DNA from: JAVHYG01 sp040390025
GTDB taxonomy: Bacteria; Pseudomonadota; Gammaproteobacteria; Diplorickettsiales; Diplorickettsiaceae
Direction of reading: 5' to 3'
Length of the DNA: 64,000 bases
Assembly (NCBI GenBank): GCA_040390025.1
Contig: JAZJZD010000017.1
Span: 1-64,000 of the forward strand
Both the position numbers and the translations under genes were made by a program. Every line of letters begins with the position of its first letter. The stretch's first letter is position 1. Under the pieces are notes generated by a model. It was not told the DNA's origin. It was given only the letters and a program-made list of their open reading frames with translations, and ran no database searches. Shown here in pieces: positions 7,778-16,262 of the stretch.

Positions 7778-8560
7778 CTATTTAAGTTGTTTTTGCGCTT
7801 TATAAAGTAATATTAATCCCAGAATGATCATTGGTAGTGAAAGTAATTGTCCCATCGTTAACCAATTCCAAGCAATAAAACCCAACTGAGAATCCGGTTG
7901 GCGAAAAAATTCAAGTATAAAGCGAAAAACGCCATATAAAAGCGCAAACCATCCGGAGACTGCCATCCGTGGTCGTTTTTTAATGGAATAAATCCAGAGA
8001 AACGAAAATAAGACTACCCCTTCAAAGAAAAACTCGTAGAGTTGAGAAGGATGTCTAGGTAATTGACCTGCATGAGGAAATACCATTGCCCAAGGCAAGT
8101 CAGTTACTCTACCCCATAATTCTCCATTAATAAAGTTGCCGATTCGGCCGGCCCCTAGCCCAATGGGTACCAGCGGTGCAGCAAAGTCAGTAATATCAAA
8201 AAAGTGTTTGCCAGTTTTTCGACTATATATATATAGTGCCAAGAGAACACCGAGTAATCCACCGTGAAATGACATCCCACCTTGCCAGACTTTAAAAATA
8301 ATTAAAGGGTGCGCAAGAAAATTACTGAAGTCATAAAAGAGCATATAGCCGATGCGTCCACCTAAGATAACACCGAGTGCGGTATAAAAAAGAAGATCGC
8401 TGACTTGGTCCATTGTCCAACCGCTGTTAGGTTTGTTTGCACGATAACTGGCTAACATCCAAGCGCCTATAAAACCTACGGCGTACATTAATCCATACCA
8501 ATGGACTTTGAGTGGTCCTAGGCTAAAAGCAATGGGATCGATTGTCGGATAGGGCAACAT
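7778..8560 (-). CDS. lgt: prolipoprotein diacylglyceryl transferase
   Basis: Transfers diacylglycerol from phosphatidylglycerol to the lipobox cysteine of prolipoproteins, the first step of lipoprotein maturation in the inner membrane. The 260-residue product has seven hydrophobic segments. Family motifs are visible: HWYGLMYAVGF near the N-terminus, MSFHGGLLG at about 101-109 (the conserved HGG), and the signature GAGRIGNFINGELWGR at about 142-157, including the arginine needed for catalysis. HPSQLYE follows at about 176. Length is normal. A RlpA-type lipoprotein that needs this enzyme is encoded about 2 kb upstream. Confidence 0.97.
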   Translation of the reverse strand: MLPYPTIDPIAFSLGPLKVHWYGLMYAVGFIGAWMLASYRANKPNSGWTMDQVSDLLFYTALGVILGGRIGYMLFYDFSNFLAHPLIIFKVWQGGMSFHGGLLGVLLALYIYSRKTGKHFFDITDFAAPLVPIGLGAGRIGNFINGELWGRVTDLPWAMVFPHAGQLPRHPSQLYEFFFEGVVLFSFLWIYSIKKRPRMAVSGWFALLYGVFRFILEFFRQPDSQLGFIAWNWLTMGQLLSLPMIILGLILLYKAQKQLK

Positions 8561-8587
8561 AATTTAGTCCTAATGAGAGATTAGTGT

Positions 8588-8700
8588 ATATACTTTTCGC
8601 ACTTGAATTTTCGGCAGTGTTGCCGCTCAACCCGCAATTTTGCAGCACTTGCCGAAAACCCAATTGCTGTGAGTATACCGCTTGTACCTGCAGTGGGGCG
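8588..8700. repeat. short palindromic intergenic repeat, family 2, copy B
   Basis: Between lgt and the glycosyltransferase gene. TTTTCGGCAGTG (8608-8619) pairs with CACTTGCCGAAAA (8646-8658) with one bulge. GAGTATACCGCTTGTACCTG (8671-8690) resembles copy A. The block CCAATTGCTGTGAGTATAC (8660-8678) is repeated exactly near 39252-39270. The start of the element at 8588 is approximate. Confidence 0.55.
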
Positions 8701-8705
8701 AATTT

Positions 8706-10202
8706 TTAAGTCTTTTCAAGATAGGTGCAAAAAGATTCTCCTCTTGAAAACCCTCGCGAAAAGTGAGTACAAAGTGTGTATTCTGTACTGTAATTAACAG
8801 CATAACGCATCCAGTTGCTGCTTGTCTTTGTGATGCCAAGGAAAGAAGGTAAAAAAGCGACGAAGCAGACTAATAATAGCAGGCTAGAGGGTATTCTTTC
8901 AAAATCGAGTCTAGGCTTATTGGATAAAAATCTGCGTATAGCAAAAAATAAACTCATGAAGCTGAGGAGTACTAAGAAATAAAGGCTGGCACTAAGAAAA
9001 ACAGAAAGTACATTGTGCGCTTTTATTTCGTTCGTTGGAATTAAGGTGATAGGGATGTTACAAATCAATAGAAAAGTGGCTAATAACAGAGGTAAACCAA
9101 TAGGGTAGATACCTTTTTTCGAAAAATTCCACAAAATTAGAAAGGGAATACTTAGAAAAGTAAAGTAATACATCCAACCCAATGGTGAGAGTAAAAGCAT
9201 GGCGACTAAAATAATGGAAAAATCAATATCTGTTTTTTTTTGTGAATCGGCTATGCAAGGAAGTGGACGTAAAAATAAAATAAGCGCCAATAGTAATAAT
9301 GCACAGAGGAAAGGATAGGCAAAATTAAAAAGGCCGGGTATTGGCATTAAAGGTGTATTGGCTTCAGCACCTCCTATAAGACGTAATAAAAAACCATAAA
9401 TGGAAACATTCCAACTGGAAGCGGCCCATGCAATTTGATGACAGGCTTGATAATAAGAGTAATAGGTATCGGCTCCAAAAAATACAGCGGTTATTAAAAC
9501 AGAGATAAAGATGGTTAAAAGAAAAACGGCTAGCGCTCGCCATTCTTTACGAATTAAAAAATAAATCAGAAATAAGCCAATAAAAGGCTTTAAGCTAGCG
9601 GCTAGACCTAAAAAAATAGCGGCGTTGGTAGGTTTTTGATCATGAGCGGCGCGCCATCCTAAAGCCAATAGCGGTAGTAGTAATAAACTAACTTGGCCAA
9701 ATTGAAGTGTAACAAAAGTTGGAAAAAAACTCATAAACCCGATTAAAAGCAGTAGGCAGTGCTGCAATGAAAAAATAGATCGGGGCTGAAGTTTTTGTTG
9801 GATTAATAAAATACCTAAGCATCCAGCCAGCATGGAAATAAAAGTCCATAACAGAAGTGCATGAGGATAACTTAAATAAGCAAGTGGAAAACTAATTAGG
9901 GTGAAAAAAGGGGGATTAAGATTTCCTGCTAAACTAATTATCGGCTTTGAATTTGCCGCGGGGTTGCTTAAAAGAGAATGGCCTGGTTCGGAATAATTTT
10001 TATTCCTAGTAAAGTAAACGGGGGAGTAAATATTTTTTCCTTCGATAAATAGACGTTGCGAATGATAAAATTTTCCATAATCACTATAGAGGATACTGGT
10101 TTTACCTAAGGTAAGAGGGTAAGTATAGTTAATGCTAAATAAGCCGCTGAGAATAACTATTCCTAGCATGGATAAAAGAATATTAGAGATTTTTTTTAGC
10201 AT
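8706..10202 (-). CDS. GT87-like polyprenyl-phosphate-sugar mannosyltransferase-type membrane protein
   Basis: A 498-residue protein with about 10-12 membrane segments. After a first helix (ISNILLSMLGIVILSGLF) there is a long periplasmic loop with KTSILYSDYGKFYHSQRLF, placed like the acidic loop after TM1 of GT-C glycosyltransferases, and NLNPPFFTLISFPLAYLSY, which is typical of the GT87/DUF2029 family (NPP motif). Such enzymes add a sugar from a lipid-phosphate donor on the outer face of the inner membrane. The last 40-50 residues (from about TKTSSNWMRY) are polar, rich in Ser/Cys and encoded by sequence resembling dispersed intergenic repeats, so the true C-terminus was probably altered. The acceptor is unknown. 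Confidence 0.72.
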   Translation of the reverse strand: MLKKISNILLSMLGIVILSGLFSINYTYPLTLGKTSILYSDYGKFYHSQRLFIEGKNIYSPVYFTRNKNYSEPGHSLLSNPAANSKPIISLAGNLNPPFFTLISFPLAYLSYPHALLLWTFISMLAGCLGILLIQQKLQPRSIFSLQHCLLLLIGFMSFFPTFVTLQFGQVSLLLLPLLALGWRAAHDQKPTNAAIFLGLAASLKPFIGLFLIYFLIRKEWRALAVFLLTIFISVLITAVFFGADTYYSYYQACHQIAWAASSWNVSIYGFLLRLIGGAEANTPLMPIPGLFNFAYPFLCALLLLALILFLRPLPCIADSQKKTDIDFSIILVAMLLLSPLGWMYYFTFLSIPFLILWNFSKKGIYPIGLPLLLATFLLICNIPITLIPTNEIKAHNVLSVFLSASLYFLVLLSFMSLFFAIRRFLSNKPRLDFERIPSSLLLLVCFVAFLPSFLGITKTSSNWMRYAVNYSTEYTLCTHFSRGFSRGESFCTYLEKT

Positions 10203-10225
10203 GGTGTATTTTTTATTTCAAATCT

Positions 10226-11065
10226 TTATTTGGATTGGCCGAGGTCTGCGAGTTGAAGTTGATGGTGAAGTTGTTTTGTGTCTTTTGTATTAGGTAGCGG
10301 GCCGATTACTACACGATAATAGAGGCGCTTATGGATAGATGTTTTTTCTACTTTAACAGGCGAGCGAGTCCAGCGTTGAATAAATAAAGCCATTTTCTGT
10401 GCTTGTGCGCGTTGCTTAAAGAACCCTAAATGAACGAAGGGCTGATTTTTATGGAGCGATGATCGTGAAGGTTTAGAGTGAGTATTATTCGATGCTAATC
10501 GTGTGATCCCTGGGATAATAGCTTGAATAGCGACGGGTGCTGTTCCTGTTTTAGTCATGTCTAATTTTTTTGCTGCGGCATAAGAGAGATCGATGAGACG
10601 GTTATCAACAAAAGGCCCTCTGTCATTGACTTTTACAATGATCTTTTTTCCATTACACAAGTTAGTTACTTGCAGATAGGTGGGGAGTGGAAGTGTTTTA
10701 TGGGCAGCGGTCATTCCGGCTACATTGTAGATGTCCCCATTGGCTGTTTGAAAGCGGTGGAATTTCATCCCATACCAAGATGCAGTACCTCTAGCATGAT
10801 AGCCTCTGGCGCTCTTCATGACATAATAGCGATGCCCGAAAACAACATAAGATTTAGGATTGCCACGTTTGCTTAAAGGTTCCGCTTTGGGTATCGCATT
10901 AGGAATCTTATTGGCGTTGATTCTAAAACTAGGGGGCTTATCCTGATATAGCGGATAACGCCGAGTACTGGTGGATGTTGTGCTACTACATGCGCTTAAT
11001 GCCAGTATCAGCACGAAAAGGAGATATCCCCGTATACCTGTTGCACACGAAGGTATGAATCGCAT
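10226..11065 (-). CDS. rlpA: RlpA-like septal lytic transglycosylase lipoprotein with SPOR domain
   Basis: RlpA is an outer-membrane lipoprotein with a double-psi beta-barrel that cleaves denuded peptidoglycan at the septum. I place the start at ATG 11065 (MRFIPSCATG) because this gives a normal lipoprotein signal: LFVLILALSAC with the lipobox cysteine; the frame stays open upstream to 11173, overlapping mltB. The barrel is marked by ARGTASWYGMKFHRFQTANG, MTAAHKTLPLPTYLQVTN and VNDRGPFVDNRLIDLSYAAA. A C-terminal SPOR domain (FVHLGFFKQRAQAQ to IGPLPNTKD) would bind glycan lacking peptides. Neighbours mltB and rodA are on the same strand, the common rodA-mltB-rlpA order. Confidence 0.9.
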   Translation of the reverse strand: MRFIPSCATGIRGYLLFVLILALSACSSTTSTSTRRYPLYQDKPPSFRINANKIPNAIPKAEPLSKRGNPKSYVVFGHRYYVMKSARGYHARGTASWYGMKFHRFQTANGDIYNVAGMTAAHKTLPLPTYLQVTNLCNGKKIIVKVNDRGPFVDNRLIDLSYAAAKKLDMTKTGTAPVAIQAIIPGITRLASNNTHSKPSRSSLHKNQPFVHLGFFKQRAQAQKMALFIQRWTRSPVKVEKTSIHKRLYYRVVIGPLPNTKDTKQLHHQLQLADLGQSK

Positions 11066-11156
11066 CGTTGTATGCTTATTTTTTACCAGTTTAAAATTTA
11101 GCATCTTCATGTATGAATAGTATAGTATTTTAAAAAATAAGCTTCCCTGCCAAGCA

Positions 11157-12170
11157 TTATTTTTTAGGGTCATGTGGACGGTGCTCTTGTTGATAGAAAT
11201 GATTGATTAATTCGCTTAATTGATAGACAGCCATCGCATAGAGTGCACTACAATTATAGTGTTTGATTACTTGAAAATTAGTAAATCCTAGCCAATATTC
11301 TTTTCCATGTCTAATAGGTAAAACAATTAAGGTGGTTTTTAACTGGGGAGATAAAGGATATTTAGGATAAATCTGGTATTTTTCGAAGTTTTTAAGTGTA
11401 AAACTATTTAAAATATGGGGTAAATGTCCAATGCTATCACCTTTTATCCTTGCGGGAGCGGCAATAGGACCATTTTTTATCCAACCATAATGCTTAAGGT
11501 AATTCGCTATACTGAGAATAGCGTCATCTGAATCCTTTATAAGATCGCTATAACCTTTATGCGATGCATCTACCGCAAGATGGCGATAGCTACTAGGCAT
11601 AAATTGTACTTGTCCTATAGCTCCTGCATAGGAACCTTTTGTTATTCTCGGATTAATGGCCGAATTTTCACGCCCTAGCAATAAAAACTGTTCGAGCTCA
11701 CGTTGGAAAAAGCCTGATCGGCGACCATGATTGAAGCTTAAGGTACTGAGTGAATCTAATACACGGTATTTGCCGGTTACCTCGCCGTAGCGTGTTTCTA
11801 CGCCTAGGATAGCAATAATAAGTGACGGAGGAACGCCGTAATGTTTTTGGGCGTAAATTAAGGTTTTTTTATGCGCATTCCAAAATTGAACTCCTTTACG
11901 TGCTCGTTTTTCAGTGACAAAGATCGGTTTGTAGTCAGACCAGGTCAAATTTTCTTTTGGTTTTGCAAATGATCGGATAATATTTCGGTTTAGTGTAACG
12001 GTGTTAAATAACTTTTGTAGCTGTTGACGGTTAAAATTATATTTCTTGACCATCTTGTCAATAAAGCGATGTACTTCTGGTTTATCCGCGTATGCTGTGC
12101 AAGCTGTTAGACAAAGCCCAATTAATAGCGAAAATGCTTGCAGGGTAAAACGGATCTTATTTCTTCTCAT
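11157..12170 (-). CDS. mltB: membrane-bound lytic murein transglycosylase B
   Basis: Cleaves the MurNAc-GlcNAc bond of peptidoglycan with formation of 1,6-anhydro-MurNAc. The 337-residue product begins with a signal sequence ending in LIGLCLTACTAYA, where LTAC could serve as a lipobox. The catalytic domain has the family signature AILGVETRYGEVTGKYRVLD, with the catalytic glutamate in GVETRYG, then GSYAGAIGQVQFMPSSYR and DDAILSIANYLKHYGW. It lies 5 bp downstream of rodA and just upstream of rlpA, so the three are likely one cell-elongation operon. Confidence 0.95.
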   Translation of the reverse strand: MRRNKIRFTLQAFSLLIGLCLTACTAYADKPEVHRFIDKMVKKYNFNRQQLQKLFNTVTLNRNIIRSFAKPKENLTWSDYKPIFVTEKRARKGVQFWNAHKKTLIYAQKHYGVPPSLIIAILGVETRYGEVTGKYRVLDSLSTLSFNHGRRSGFFQRELEQFLLLGRENSAINPRITKGSYAGAIGQVQFMPSSYRHLAVDASHKGYSDLIKDSDDAILSIANYLKHYGWIKNGPIAAPARIKGDSIGHLPHILNSFTLKNFEKYQIYPKYPLSPQLKTTLIVLPIRHGKEYWLGFTNFQVIKHYNCSALYAMAVYQLSELINHFYQQEHRPHDPKK

Positions 12171-12175
12171 AACTA

Positions 12176-13303
12176 TTAGTTACCGACCAGTTTTCTATGC
12201 GTTTGAATTGACATCAGAATACCAAAACCTGCAATTAAAGTAATTAAAGAGGTTCCGCCATAGCTGATGAGAGGCAATGGGACGCCAACCACAGGCAGTA
12301 GGCCACTTACCATGCCGATATTAACAAAGGCCGCAATAAAAAAACTTAAGCTTAATCCGCCTCCCAATAATCGAGAGAATGTATCTTGTGCTTTCATACT
12401 AATATAAAAGCCCCTAGCAGTAATCCAAAAATAAAGGAACAATAGGACAATACTCCCCATTAAACCAAACTCTTCTCCACAGACTGCAAAAATAAAATCA
12501 GTGGTATGCTCCGGTAAAAACTGTAGATGAGATTGTGTTCCCTGTAACCATCCTTTGCCAAAAAAGCCACCAGCGCCAATTGCAATTTTAGATTGAATAA
12601 TATGGTAGCCTGCACCCAAGGGATCTCTCTCTGGATTAAGAAAGGTTAGTACGCGTAGTTTTTGATAGTCATGCATAAAATGCCAGCCAATAGGTGCTAT
12701 TACTAAAATTAATAAACTACCTAAGATCAATAGACGTGCACTAATACCTGCCAGTAAAATAACACTGAAACCTGAAATGGCAATTAAAAGTGCGGTCCCT
12801 AAGTCAGGCTGTTTAACGACAAGTAAGGTGGGTACGAGAACAATAACTAATAAGATAAGCAAATGCCCAAGAGAAGGGGGTAACGGTTTGTCATGGAGAT
12901 ACCAGGCTAACATTAATGGAACAGCTAATTTCATAAGCTCAGAAGGTTGAAATTGAAATAACCAGAGGTTAAGCCAGCGCTGTGCGCCTTTTCCAACAAC
13001 ACCCATTATCAATACGGCGACGATAAGTGAAAGGCTAATAGTAAATATCCAAGGAGCCCACATCCGATAAACTGAAGGAGGGATTTGCGCAAATAAAATC
13101 ATGATGATAAATGCGACAAACATTCGAATCGCTTGTTTACTAATTAACTCTAAGCTTTGGTTACTTGCGCTATAGAGGATTAACAAGCCGATTATTACCA
13201 GGCTAAGTAATCCAATTAACAAGGGTTTATCAATGTGAAAGAATCCTTTCACGCCTTGTCTTGATAAACGACGGTAGGCTTTAAGTTCAAGCATAGATAG
13301 CAT
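12176..13303 (-). CDS. rodA: peptidoglycan glycosyltransferase RodA (SEDS)
   Basis: SEDS-family polymerase that extends glycan strands during cell elongation, normally working with PBP2. The 375-residue product has about ten membrane segments. Family motifs are visible: PSELMKLAVPLMLAWYL, KQPDLGTALL, the large loop with HDYQKLRVLTFLNPERDPLG and GGFFGKGWLQGTQSHLQFLP, then HTTDFIFAVCGEEFG, and GVPLPLISYGGTSL near the end. ATG 13303 or 13294 could start it. The usual upstream partner mrdA (PBP2) is not next to it; instead a divergent L,D-transpeptidase gene lies upstream. Confidence 0.96.
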   Translation of the reverse strand: MLSMLELKAYRRLSRQGVKGFFHIDKPLLIGLLSLVIIGLLILYSASNQSLELISKQAIRMFVAFIIMILFAQIPPSVYRMWAPWIFTISLSLIVAVLIMGVVGKGAQRWLNLWLFQFQPSELMKLAVPLMLAWYLHDKPLPPSLGHLLILLVIVLVPTLLVVKQPDLGTALLIAISGFSVILLAGISARLLILGSLLILVIAPIGWHFMHDYQKLRVLTFLNPERDPLGAGYHIIQSKIAIGAGGFFGKGWLQGTQSHLQFLPEHTTDFIFAVCGEEFGLMGSIVLLFLYFWITARGFYISMKAQDTFSRLLGGGLSLSFFIAAFVNIGMVSGLLPVVGVPLPLISYGGTSLITLIAGFGILMSIQTHRKLVGN

Positions 13304-13558
13304 CTTATATTAAAAATAAATAAATAAATACGTAGTATAGCTTGTAAAACTTTAATTTTTTGTTTTAGTTCATTGAGCAAGCGATCTAGCATTTTTGGGG
13401 TTAGTTGCGCAATTGATAATTCGATGTACAATACGCGGATTCTTAATTTCCGTTTGAGAGTGATATCTTGGCTTTTTTTAGGGGCTAAGCTAGGTGCGGA
13501 GAATCCTCATCGCAAGAAGGAAGGTACTTGAAGTTTCGAACCTGTAATTTCAAGTATA

Positions 13559-14494
13559 ATGGATATAGTTATGCAACATTTCAAGCATTATTTTTTTTGT
13601 TTAAGTAGTTTTTTTTTCTGTTGTATTTTATCGGCAAAGGCTTTAGCGTTAACTTTTATTTTGCCTCCGACTGGGGATAGTATTGTTGGGCGTGTGCAAT
13701 GGACGCAAGCGTTGCCTTTCGATACTTTTAGCAAAATAGGACGGCGGTTTGATATCGGTTATTTTGAATTAGTTGAAGCAAATCCAACAATAGACCCTAT
13801 GCATCCAGCACCTGGCTCAATTATTGTTATTCCTAGCCACTTTATATTACCACCAGGACCACGTCACGGAATTGTTATTAATTTAGCAGAATTACGTATT
13901 TATTATTATCCTCCCCACCGCCATGTTGTTATTACTTATCCGGTAGGCATAGGTCGGGAAGGTTGGGATACACCGTTAGGCGCTTCTTCTATTGCTCAAA
14001 AAGTTATTAATCCAACGTGGATTGTTCCGGCATCGATTCGAAAAGATCGGGTTAAAGATGGTGTTTTTTTGCCAAAAAAAGTATCGCCAGGGCCTGATAA
14101 CCCTTTAGGTGGTTATGCTATGCGTCTTAAACAATTAACTTATTTAATTCATGGTACGAATGATTATGAAGGTGTAGGACGAAGAAGCAGTGCTGGTTGT
14201 ATTCGTATGCTTCCCGAAGATATTGAAAGTTTATTTCCCCAAGTTAAATACAATGAAGATGTTTATATTGTAGACTCACCTTATAAAGTGGGTTGGGATA
14301 AAAATAGACTTTATTTAGAAGCGCATGTACCATTACAAAGGCGATTGGCTTTGAAATGGACACAGCAACGCGCTGCTATGGAAAAGCTTATTGGGGTTAA
14401 TACGATTAGAACAGCTAAAATTAAATGGCATTCCGTTGATAATATTGCGTTGAATAAAAATGGAATTCCGCAAGTAATCGGATTGCGTGACTAG
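13559..14494 (+). CDS. L,D-transpeptidase with LysM-like N-terminus (ErfK/YbiS type)
   Basis: Periplasmic enzyme that makes 3-3 cross-links in peptidoglycan or attaches proteins to it. The 311-residue product has a signal peptide (FFFCCILSAKALA), a LysM-like region at about 45-85 (FSKIGRRFDIGYFELVEANP) and a YkuD catalytic domain at about 100-240. The active site is visible: His198 in LIHGTNDY and Cys214 in SSAGCIRM. Start may be ATG 13559 or 13571. The stop codon TAG (14492-14494) consists of the first three bases of MITE-like copy 2, so the element may have set the present C-terminus. It is divergent from the rodA operon. Confidence 0.92.
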   Translation: MDIVMQHFKHYFFCLSSFFFCCILSAKALALTFILPPTGDSIVGRVQWTQALPFDTFSKIGRRFDIGYFELVEANPTIDPMHPAPGSIIVIPSHFILPPGPRHGIVINLAELRIYYYPPHRHVVITYPVGIGREGWDTPLGASSIAQKVINPTWIVPASIRKDRVKDGVFLPKKVSPGPDNPLGGYAMRLKQLTYLIHGTNDYEGVGRRSSAGCIRMLPEDIESLFPQVKYNEDVYIVDSPYKVGWDKNRLYLEAHVPLQRRLALKWTQQRAAMEKLIGVNTIRTAKIKWHSVDNIALNKNGIPQVIGLRD

Positions 14495-14630
14495 GGTGTG
14501 TCGTCCTTTAGCAAGGATGAGATAGACAGAAAGCGTGGTTTTTCGAGTATCGTAACGGAGTCTACTTAGCCGTATGTGAGTAACGAAACACAGAAAATAC
14601 CGCCATCGTGCCAAATGACGACACACCCTA
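14492..14630. mobile_element. MITE-like repeat, copy 2 (139 bp)
   Basis: Starts TAGGGTGTGTCGTC and ends GACGACACACCCTA, a perfect 14-bp terminal inverted repeat. The interior is colinear with copy 1 (4496-4643), with a shared identical block around 14529-14562. Differences are short indels: copy 1 has an extra segment near its right end. No reading frame is conserved. It overlaps the stop codon of the upstream L,D-transpeptidase gene. Confidence 0.85.
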
Positions 14631-14886
14631 AATCAAACAAGGCTTATTTTTCTACCATTTAAGGGAAAAACTGCGATTCTTCCTCTCTTGAAAAATCCCC
14701 ATCGCGAAAAGAAATTAAACGATTCTTCTTCTAAAAAAAAATAAACATTTTTAAATTTATAAATACAAAGTTTTAAACCATCTATTGCTGGTATAAAAGT
14801 AGTGTATATTGAGAAAATACTGGAATCGCAAATTCACAGCTTAAATTGAATGATATAGTGGATTATTTTTAACGATAGTAAATTTT
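14631..14886. other. non-coding region before the RMD1-like gene
   Basis: About 255 bp, AT-rich. The part at 14651-14706 contains GCGATTCTTCCTCTCTTGA and ATCGCGAAAAG, loosely shared with 8727-8767 and 33281-33300, perhaps another degenerate intergenic repeat. No gene seen. Confidence 0.4.
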
Positions 14887-15690
14887 ATGCGTTGTATCTC
14901 ATTTTGTACGGCGGCGGGTTACCAATTAAGTGCACTTGCTGATTTTTTTCGCAGTAGGGGTTATATTGCCGAGTTATTTCGTAATGTCCTTCATGTTACT
15001 AAGAATGATAAAAATATAGATATCTTCTTTTTTAATCATGGTTGTTTTGTGACATGGGGCTTATATAGAAAACAAGAGGAAAAATTAAAAGAACAGATAA
15101 AACCTTTTTCTATAGATCCGTTGGATAAAATTGAAACGGATCGTTTCATTTATCGTATTGCTAAAGAGACACAATTGTTTACGCATCACCGATTTAACGT
15201 CGATGTGATAACAATAGAGAAAAAGGAAATTGATAATGTAGATATGAAATTAGCTATTTCTTATGGGTTAGCTCAATCCATTAAATTAGAATTCTATGAA
15301 GAATCTATTCAGAAAACGATACATGCCAATAGTCATTTTCCTCGAGAATTAGCTAAATATGGAAAAATATCGCTTTCACGTAAAGCAATATCGAAACGTA
15401 TAGGAGAAATTTTTTTAGCGCGGAGTTCAGTTAATTTAAGTAATGAGTATCTCGATGTGCCTGAATATTTTTGGCGTAACCCTAATCTTGAAGATTATTA
15501 TATGATGACCGAAAAGTTTTTAGATATTCCTAAACGTGTTGCCGCACTTAATCTTAAGTTAGATGTGGTCCATGAAATTTTAGAAATGCTAAATAGCCAG
15601 CTGGAACATCGCTACTCTAGTATTTTGGAATCGGTAATTATTTTATTAATATTTATTGAGATCGTTGTACAACTTCTCCAGTATCTTTAG
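14887..15690 (+). CDS. RMD1/DUF155 family membrane-anchored protein
   Basis: A 267-residue protein matching the RMD1 (DUF155, YagE) family, known best from yeast and human mitochondria (RMD1, RMND1) and found in some bacteria. The N-terminal part (MRCISFCTAAGYQLSALADF) is followed by a conserved FFFNHGCFVTWGL strand, a middle helical part with LAISYGLAQSIKLEFYEESI, and the family hallmark FLARSSVNLSNEYLDVPEYF and LEDYYMMTEKFLDIPKRVAALN. One C-terminal membrane helix (VIILLIFIEIVVQLL) anchors it. RMND1 supports mitochondrial translation; the bacterial role is unknown. It stands alone on its strand before the HU gene. Confidence 0.85.
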   Translation: MRCISFCTAAGYQLSALADFFRSRGYIAELFRNVLHVTKNDKNIDIFFFNHGCFVTWGLYRKQEEKLKEQIKPFSIDPLDKIETDRFIYRIAKETQLFTHHRFNVDVITIEKKEIDNVDMKLAISYGLAQSIKLEFYEESIQKTIHANSHFPRELAKYGKISLSRKAISKRIGEIFLARSSVNLSNEYLDVPEYFWRNPNLEDYYMMTEKFLDIPKRVAALNLKLDVVHEILEMLNSQLEHRYSSILESVIILLIFIEIVVQLLQYL

Positions 15691-15818
15691 GAATTATGAG
15701 TTAAAAAACTGCTTGTTTATAAAATAATTGTGTGTGCCTCTAGCAAAAAGCTAAAAATATGCTATTTTATAGAGTCTTAACCTTCTGTTTGTCCCTTAAT
15801 ATAAGAGGAATATGAACC

Positions 15819-16205
15819 ATGGCTAAAAAGTTAGCTAAACCAAAGCCTGTTACCACTAAAGCTCGTAAAAAAGCAAAAGTAACACCCCTTAAAAAAACAC
15901 CTTCTATTAGTAAGCCTTATACTAAAACTGAATTATTACAACGTTTAGCGGATAGTGTTGAATTACCGAAGAAAAAGGTAGTGGAAGTTATTGAGACATT
16001 GCAAGCTATTATGTATGGACACGCGAAAGCAGGCCATGCCTTTTCTTTGCCAGGGGTGCTTAAAATAACTGTGATAAGAAAGGCTGCGACTAAAGCACGT
16101 AAAGGTATAAATCCTTTTACTAAAGAGCCTACTACATTTAAAGCAAAGCCTGCACGTAGAATGATAAAAATAAAGGCGCTGAAAAAACTAAAAGCAGCAG
16201 CTTAA
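15819..16205 (+). CDS. HU-family DNA-binding protein with basic N-terminal extension
   Basis: Nucleoid protein of 128 residues. The HU core starts at about residue 40 (YTKTELLQRLADSVELPKKK) and runs through the dimerisation helix VVEVIETLQAIMYGHAK and the beta arm (PGVLKITVIRKAATKARKGI then NPFTKEPTTFKAKPARRMIK). HU itself has about 90 residues; the extra 38 at the N-terminus are rich in Lys, Ala, Thr and Pro and resemble histone H1 tails, as seen in other atypical HU proteins. ATG 15819 is chosen: the ATG at 15812 closes after four codons. Ribosome-binding site AGAGGA precedes. A strong terminator follows, so it is a monocistronic gene. Confidence 0.88.
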   Translation: MAKKLAKPKPVTTKARKKAKVTPLKKTPSISKPYTKTELLQRLADSVELPKKKVVEVIETLQAIMYGHAKAGHAFSLPGVLKITVIRKAATKARKGINPFTKEPTTFKAKPARRMIKIKALKKLKAAA

Positions 16206-16214
16206 TTTTTTTCT

Positions 16215-16244
16215 ATGAAAAAGGGCGTTATACGCCCTTTTTTT
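16215..16244 (+). terminator. intrinsic terminator of the HU-like gene
   Basis: AAAGGGCGT / ACGCCCTTT stem with a short loop followed by seven Ts. It may also act on the convergent zapE gene through the A-run on the other side. Confidence 0.85.
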
Positions 16245-16262
16245 CGTTCCGAAAACGAGGCG

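Noticed and set aside
13249..13431. 60-codon reverse frame overlapping the rodA start
   Set aside because: It overlaps the rodA N-terminus in another frame, shows no family pattern and has no ribosome-binding site; left out, although MYIELSIAQLTPKMLDRLL could be a remnant.
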